NCBI GenBank assembly: GCA_027943335.1
Contig: BSBK01001299.1
Coordinates: forward strand, 7,501 to 71,500
Length of the DNA: 64,000 nt
From: Chamaecyparis obtusa
Lineage: Eukaryota; Streptophyta; Pinopsida; Cupressales; Cupressaceae
Reading direction: 5' to 3'
This document shows, piece by piece, positions 59,614 to 64,000 of this stretch (position 1 is the first letter of the stretch; each line of letters begins with the position of its first letter). The notes under the pieces were generated by a model. That model saw nothing but the letters and a program-made list of their open reading frames with translations. It did not search any database and was not told where the DNA came from. A program made the position numbers and the translations under genes.

Positions 59614-60810
59614 TAATCTTGATATTCATAGTACGAGAGATATTTATATTTCTAATATTTTCTATTGTCTTCTTATTTAAAAGGACTCAATGTATTTTTC
59701 ACTAGAAAAGTGCTTAATTATTTAGAAGAGATAGAAGGATATGTCACTAGCATTCTTTCCTCTCTTTTTCCTTTCTCACTGGGATTTTTATGCAAGTGTG
59801 TGACCAAATAGAGTATCAAGTCTTCATTTCCAGTGGCATGGAAACACATGGAATTCTCAAAATAAAACACTAAAAAAATTAGAATGGTTTTCAATCTATT
59901 ATTTCTAGAGCTTGAAGAAACCTTACTCAAGATTTTAGACAAAATTTGTGTTAAGGTGAACCCCAATTCTTTTTTCATTGAAGAGATTTTCTATTTTTCA
60001 ATAGTCTATATAGACATGTTACAAAAACCTTGCAGCATGGTCAAAAATTTGGCTCATTCATATAATCAACTCCACATCATTTCTTCTTGTGTTATTGTTA
60101 CTGCGTTAGCCTCTTTAGAATTGATGTTGCATTTTGTTTGATTGAAGTTTGTGCTAATTTTACTAACATTTTTTTCAATGTGTTTCTTACTGAGTTTTTG
60201 TGCATTCTTATGTTTTGATTGGTATACAATCATCACCTAAATGTACTCTTAGAATATGAGTAGATGTTAGAACATTTGACCCTCCCCTCCATGTCTATTG
60301 CATTGGACAAGTTATAGGATATTTATAGATTGGATTTCTTCCAAAAACAAGTGAAGAAAACTCCCATTCTAGGTCATTTAGTTATTCATACAACCTCGGA
60401 TCATCATGGTTAGATTTTTATCTTGTTGAAGAGGAGGATTTATAATCTCTTCTTCTTCTGGCTTTAGGCACCTCTACATAATCTCTATTTTTTTCTTTCA
60501 CCTTGGATCATATAATCTATATTTGTCATAATATTCAGCTATATTTCACTTGATTTGTTTGGCACTTTTTCTTTTTCTATAAGCTATCATAGTACATGCT
60601 AATTTTTTATGCTTAATGAATCATTATTTTAAGAATAGTTTAGACTTATACACTATAATAGACACATTAGGCTTGATGTATAGGTGTTGGGATCCTCTAT
60701 TTCAAAAAAATTGAAGTAAAAGGGTTGATGGAGAGATTATCTCAAGCATATATCCAACAATTTTTTGTAATCTATTTTTTTAATGAAATTAATTTAGTGA
60801 CTTTACAATT
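59614..60810. other. AT-rich intergenic sequence
   Basis: No gene recognised. A frame at 59884-60141 (85 codons) has no motif and is treated as chance. Confidence 0.4.
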
Positions 60811-60813
60811 CTT

Positions 60814-60816
60814 GTT

Positions 60817-60843
<27 letters not shown>
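60814..60843. repeat. (CA)n microsatellite
   Basis: About 15 CA dinucleotides in a row, flanked by AT-rich sequence. Confidence 0.9.
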
Positions 60844-60847
<4 letters not shown>

Positions 60848-60954
60848 CTTTTTATTTAAAGTGGAGATATCATATTAACAAATACACATGAATTATTTTT
60901 ATCAATTTAAAATTTATATTAAAATTTGAAAAACTCATTTACAATAGTCTCGAT

Positions 60955-62020
60955 CATAGTCAATAATATAGTGATGTCTTATCAAACATCTTTTATTGAA
61001 AGCAATCAAAAACATTTCAAAGTACAACTCAGAAGTTGATACATTTTCTCTTATTTGGACAAATATCAAATCTACCAACTTGATTAATCTTCATTCTAAT
61101 TACTTCTCTTATTTTCCTAGATAAATTAGAAAGTATTTTATAATCTATTCAATAATATAGTGATGTCTTATCAGGTATCTTTCATAGAAATGAATAAAGA
61201 AAATGGCGTACAACTACAACTAGGCCATGATTCAGCAATAATCTATCGGCTTCCTCTTTCATATAAATGAATAAAGAAAGTGACGTACAATTTACAACTA
61301 ATGCATGATTCAGCAATACTCAACCGACTTCCTCTTATTTCCACATGTATAGTTTAGAAAATTCATTCATCATTATAATTACTTGAACAAATTGAAAAAT
61401 TGAAAAGTAACTAGTAATTTAATCATCAAACATATTTTTTAAAAAGCAATGAGAAACTTAGACAAATTGAAAATTAACCAGTAATCTAGTCAATATTATA
61501 TAGTGATATTATATTAACATCTTTTATAGAAAGCAATGAGAAATATATACAAGTAGAACTAATCCATTGATTCACGAATAATCATTCTACTTTATTTTAT
61601 TTTCACATACCATGTTTAGCAAATTTATTCATCTTTATTGTAATTACTAGTCTTCTCATTTCCCTGGTGGAATTACAAAATAATTTGTAATCTAGTTAAT
61701 AATATCATGATGTCTTATCAAACATCCTTTATTAAAAGCAATAAGAAAAATAGAGAAGCAATTCATGGACCACGAGTACTCAGCTTTCTCTTATTTCCAC
61801 AAATGTCGAATCTAGGATGTTGGTTCGTCTCCATTGTAGTTACAAGTAATTCGTCTACTTTCTATTACTTTCCTAGACAAATTGGATAGTGAAAAGAATC
61901 TAATAATTAGGTCGGTCCCATAAGAGATAAAAAAACAAAACAATGTTAAACTTTCACTAGAAACTGTAATATTTAATCTACTTTTATAGAAAGCAACGAG
62001 AAAAATTTAAAGACGAGATT
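60955..62020. repeat. Degenerate tandem array, five or six units of about 190-250 bp
   Basis: A core of the type AATAATATAGTGATGTCTTATCAAACATC followed by TTTTAT(T/A)GAAAGCAAT recurs near 60960, 61150, 61490, 61700 and 61960. Each is followed by ACAA-CTA and TTC(C/T)TCTTATTTCCACA-like blocks. A shorter secondary duplication of about 65 bp (GAATAAAGAAA(A/G)TG(G/A)CGTACAA) lies at about 61190-61320. Units are strongly diverged, so the array is old. It contains no open frame. Confidence 0.7.
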
Positions 62021-64000
62021 GAAATTTCTTCGTTGCGCAAGTCAAGTAAGCGTAAGTGGTGGTTCTCTTGGCCTCTCCATCTTTGTGAGTCATTACGCAC
62101 CAAAGGATTGAAATTTCATCCTCGTGTTTGTTGATTGTGATACTATTCCTAATAGCAGTCCAACACGTACTGATTGATCCATCTTATTTCTCCTCGTTCT
62201 TCACTCTCACGAGAACAATAAACTTTCATGTTGCTCGTCCTTCCTAACGAAAATTACCAAACCTTCATCTTTACCATTTTTTATTGGAATAAATACACAA
62301 TGTGGGCTTACGCCAAGTAAATATTGCATCAAATGAGGTGAATTATTTTTTTTTCCAATAGTAACACATTCTAAGTGTTTGATTATTTAAAAATTTGAGC
62401 TTAAATTTGATGCAGTCTGTTCACATCAGTATGGTGGGGCTACTTTGCTTACATGACAATAGAGTGTTTAGTTGGTAATTAATTTTGGGAGAGATTCTTT
62501 ATGTTTTTCCTTGCCACATCACAGAGATGTTTACTTTTACAATTCTATATTTTATTTTTGGCTGCGTCGAATTTGATAGTTGTATTGGCCATGTTTCCAC
62601 TTTCGAATAGTATAGGAAAGGCTGCAAATTTATTGGACCTTATGAATTGACAAGCTAAATTTTTGTATAACCTTAAATATGATACTTAAATTTACTAATA
62701 AACCGCCAAAATATATTGTAGGCAATATATATTTTATTTAATAATATAAATATATGTTGTTTTATAATATATATATTTATGTTCCGATTATTATATATTC
62801 ATATTAATTTAGAAAAAATTTAAAAGAGAATATATGAATTTTCTAAACTTGTTGTACTAATTTACAATATTAGTATGCAATATATATGCTTCTATATTAT
62901 TTATAATATACTATATTATATTAATTTAGAATTCTTTTAAAATAAAGCATATGAACTTAGAAACTTGCTTAGTTAATTTGAGAGTTTTACATATAGTGTT
63001 AATTTATAATTACATTCTAATTTTGATATTCTTTTTATCACAATTAAAAAATTTCAAGTTATGGCTTATTATTATTGATTTATATTTTTTTCAGATAAAA
63101 CCTTACTCAATAAATTTGCATATATTAACAATTTATACTTATTTTCTAATTTTTACATTCTTTGTATCTATAATTATAATGTTTAATATATGTATTACTA
63201 ATTAAAAAAAAACATTTAAATTTAAAATAATTTATTCAATTAGTCATAATAAAAAATTAACAATCAATTATTTTCTTAAAATGTAAAATGAAAGGCATTA
63301 AAATGACCAAACCGTGATTAAAAAATAAAATCAGATGACATGTAGGAGTGACTGTCAAATTTTAGGCCTGTGGGTGGGTCATAACATTTGATAAACTCAT
63401 GCAAACTATCAGATATTGCATGTCAACTACAAAAACCTCTACAAGTAACAAAAAAATTGTGTATGTATGTTGATGAATTTGATTTATGTTGTCTATTATT
63501 TTTCCATAGCTAAAGTGTAAATGGCTATGTTTCTTGTAAAAACAAAATGTTCGAGGGTTAATTAAAAGAATTCTAAAAATTCATTTTCTGATTTCCATCT
63601 AGGTAGAGTATATATGAAAAATATATAGTCAAATGCTAGATTGGTTTCATTTTCGATGTTACTTTTGTGAAATAGTATCATAAAAATATTTAGATTTCTT
63701 GTAATTTTTAATAAAATTGTTGAAAATATGGGTATTTGGGTGTTTTACAATGGTACCACATTTGTTTTCTAGACAAATATTTGGCAAGGTTATGGACCCG
63801 TTTTAGAAAATTCTTACTTATTAAGATAAAACTAATAATCATGCATAATATTTGAGTATAAAAGTGCTAAGATCAAGTAAGGAACTACCCATGTGAAGTG
63901 TACTCAACATTACTGATGAAGAATCATAGGGTACCCAATGGCAACAAATGATCTTCTATATTTTTGTCGCATGTGTTGTCTCTACCTTCCTTGTTAATCA
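62021..64000. other. AT-rich intergenic sequence to the window end
   Basis: A slightly less AT-rich patch at 62030-62230 shows no gene. Positions 62690-62940 hold many overlapping ATATAT/TAATATAT stretches with weak palindromes. A frame at 62951-63205 is Ile/Leu/Phe-rich from AT composition and is not credible as a gene. Confidence 0.4.

Noticed and set aside
1..64000. tRNA, rRNA or other structured RNA genes
   Set aside because: No cloverleaf with A and B boxes or rRNA-like sequence was seen. The tRNA-Met complementary sites at 44916-44929, 46752-46766 and 53975-53986 are primer-binding sites.

Overview
This window looks like nuclear DNA from a seed plant with a large, repeat-filled genome. 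I would guess a conifer or other gymnosperm, but nothing in the sequence proves it. It is AT-rich and gene-poor, and most recognisable material is decayed retrotransposon. The only host genes I can recognise are two intronless copies of a leucine-rich-repeat receptor-like protein (RLP), plus shorter fragments of the same gene. Both full-length copies carry premature stops.

The main architecture is a direct segmental duplication. Copy A (about 592-21931) and copy B (about 25993-42697) are collinear and separated by a 4.06 kb spacer. Each holds, in order: a 5'-truncated LINE with reverse transcriptase and RNase H remnants plus an extra downstream reading frame; a non-coding, strand-asymmetric tract; a LINE-tail-like relic; the RLP pseudogene on the minus strand; and two orphan fragments of the RLP N-terminal module. 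Copy A alone carries a 4,686 bp insertion (8895-13580) with TG...CA ends and a 5 bp target duplication, so it arrived after the duplication. A third, partial relic of the RLP 5' end lies beyond copy B at about 43409-44720.

The spacer (21932-25992) is the most unusual part. It has a perfect 25 bp inverted repeat (23060-23127) followed by two more copies of its core, then about 2.1 kb of 10-11 bp satellite units built on an AATTAG/GACC theme (about 23510-25650), then a short Gln/Ala-rich repeat reading frame (25664-25891).

Right of copy B are a small TRIM-like element (44728-45076), the remains of an LTR element on the minus strand (from about 46752), a nearly full-length L1-type LINE inserted in or beside it with a 9 bp target duplication (47358-53447), a non-autonomous LTR retroelement with a tRNA-Met type primer-binding site (53752-59613), and degenerate tandem repeats (60955-62020).

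As a working system, RLPs are cell-surface receptors without a kinase and signal through partner kinases. Here both copies are broken at different codons, so the locus reads as a decaying RLP cluster remodelled by retroelements. Many stops in the best-preserved LINE are CTGG to CTAG changes, as expected from deamination at methylated CHG sites. All identities are judged by eye; no alignment or database search was run.
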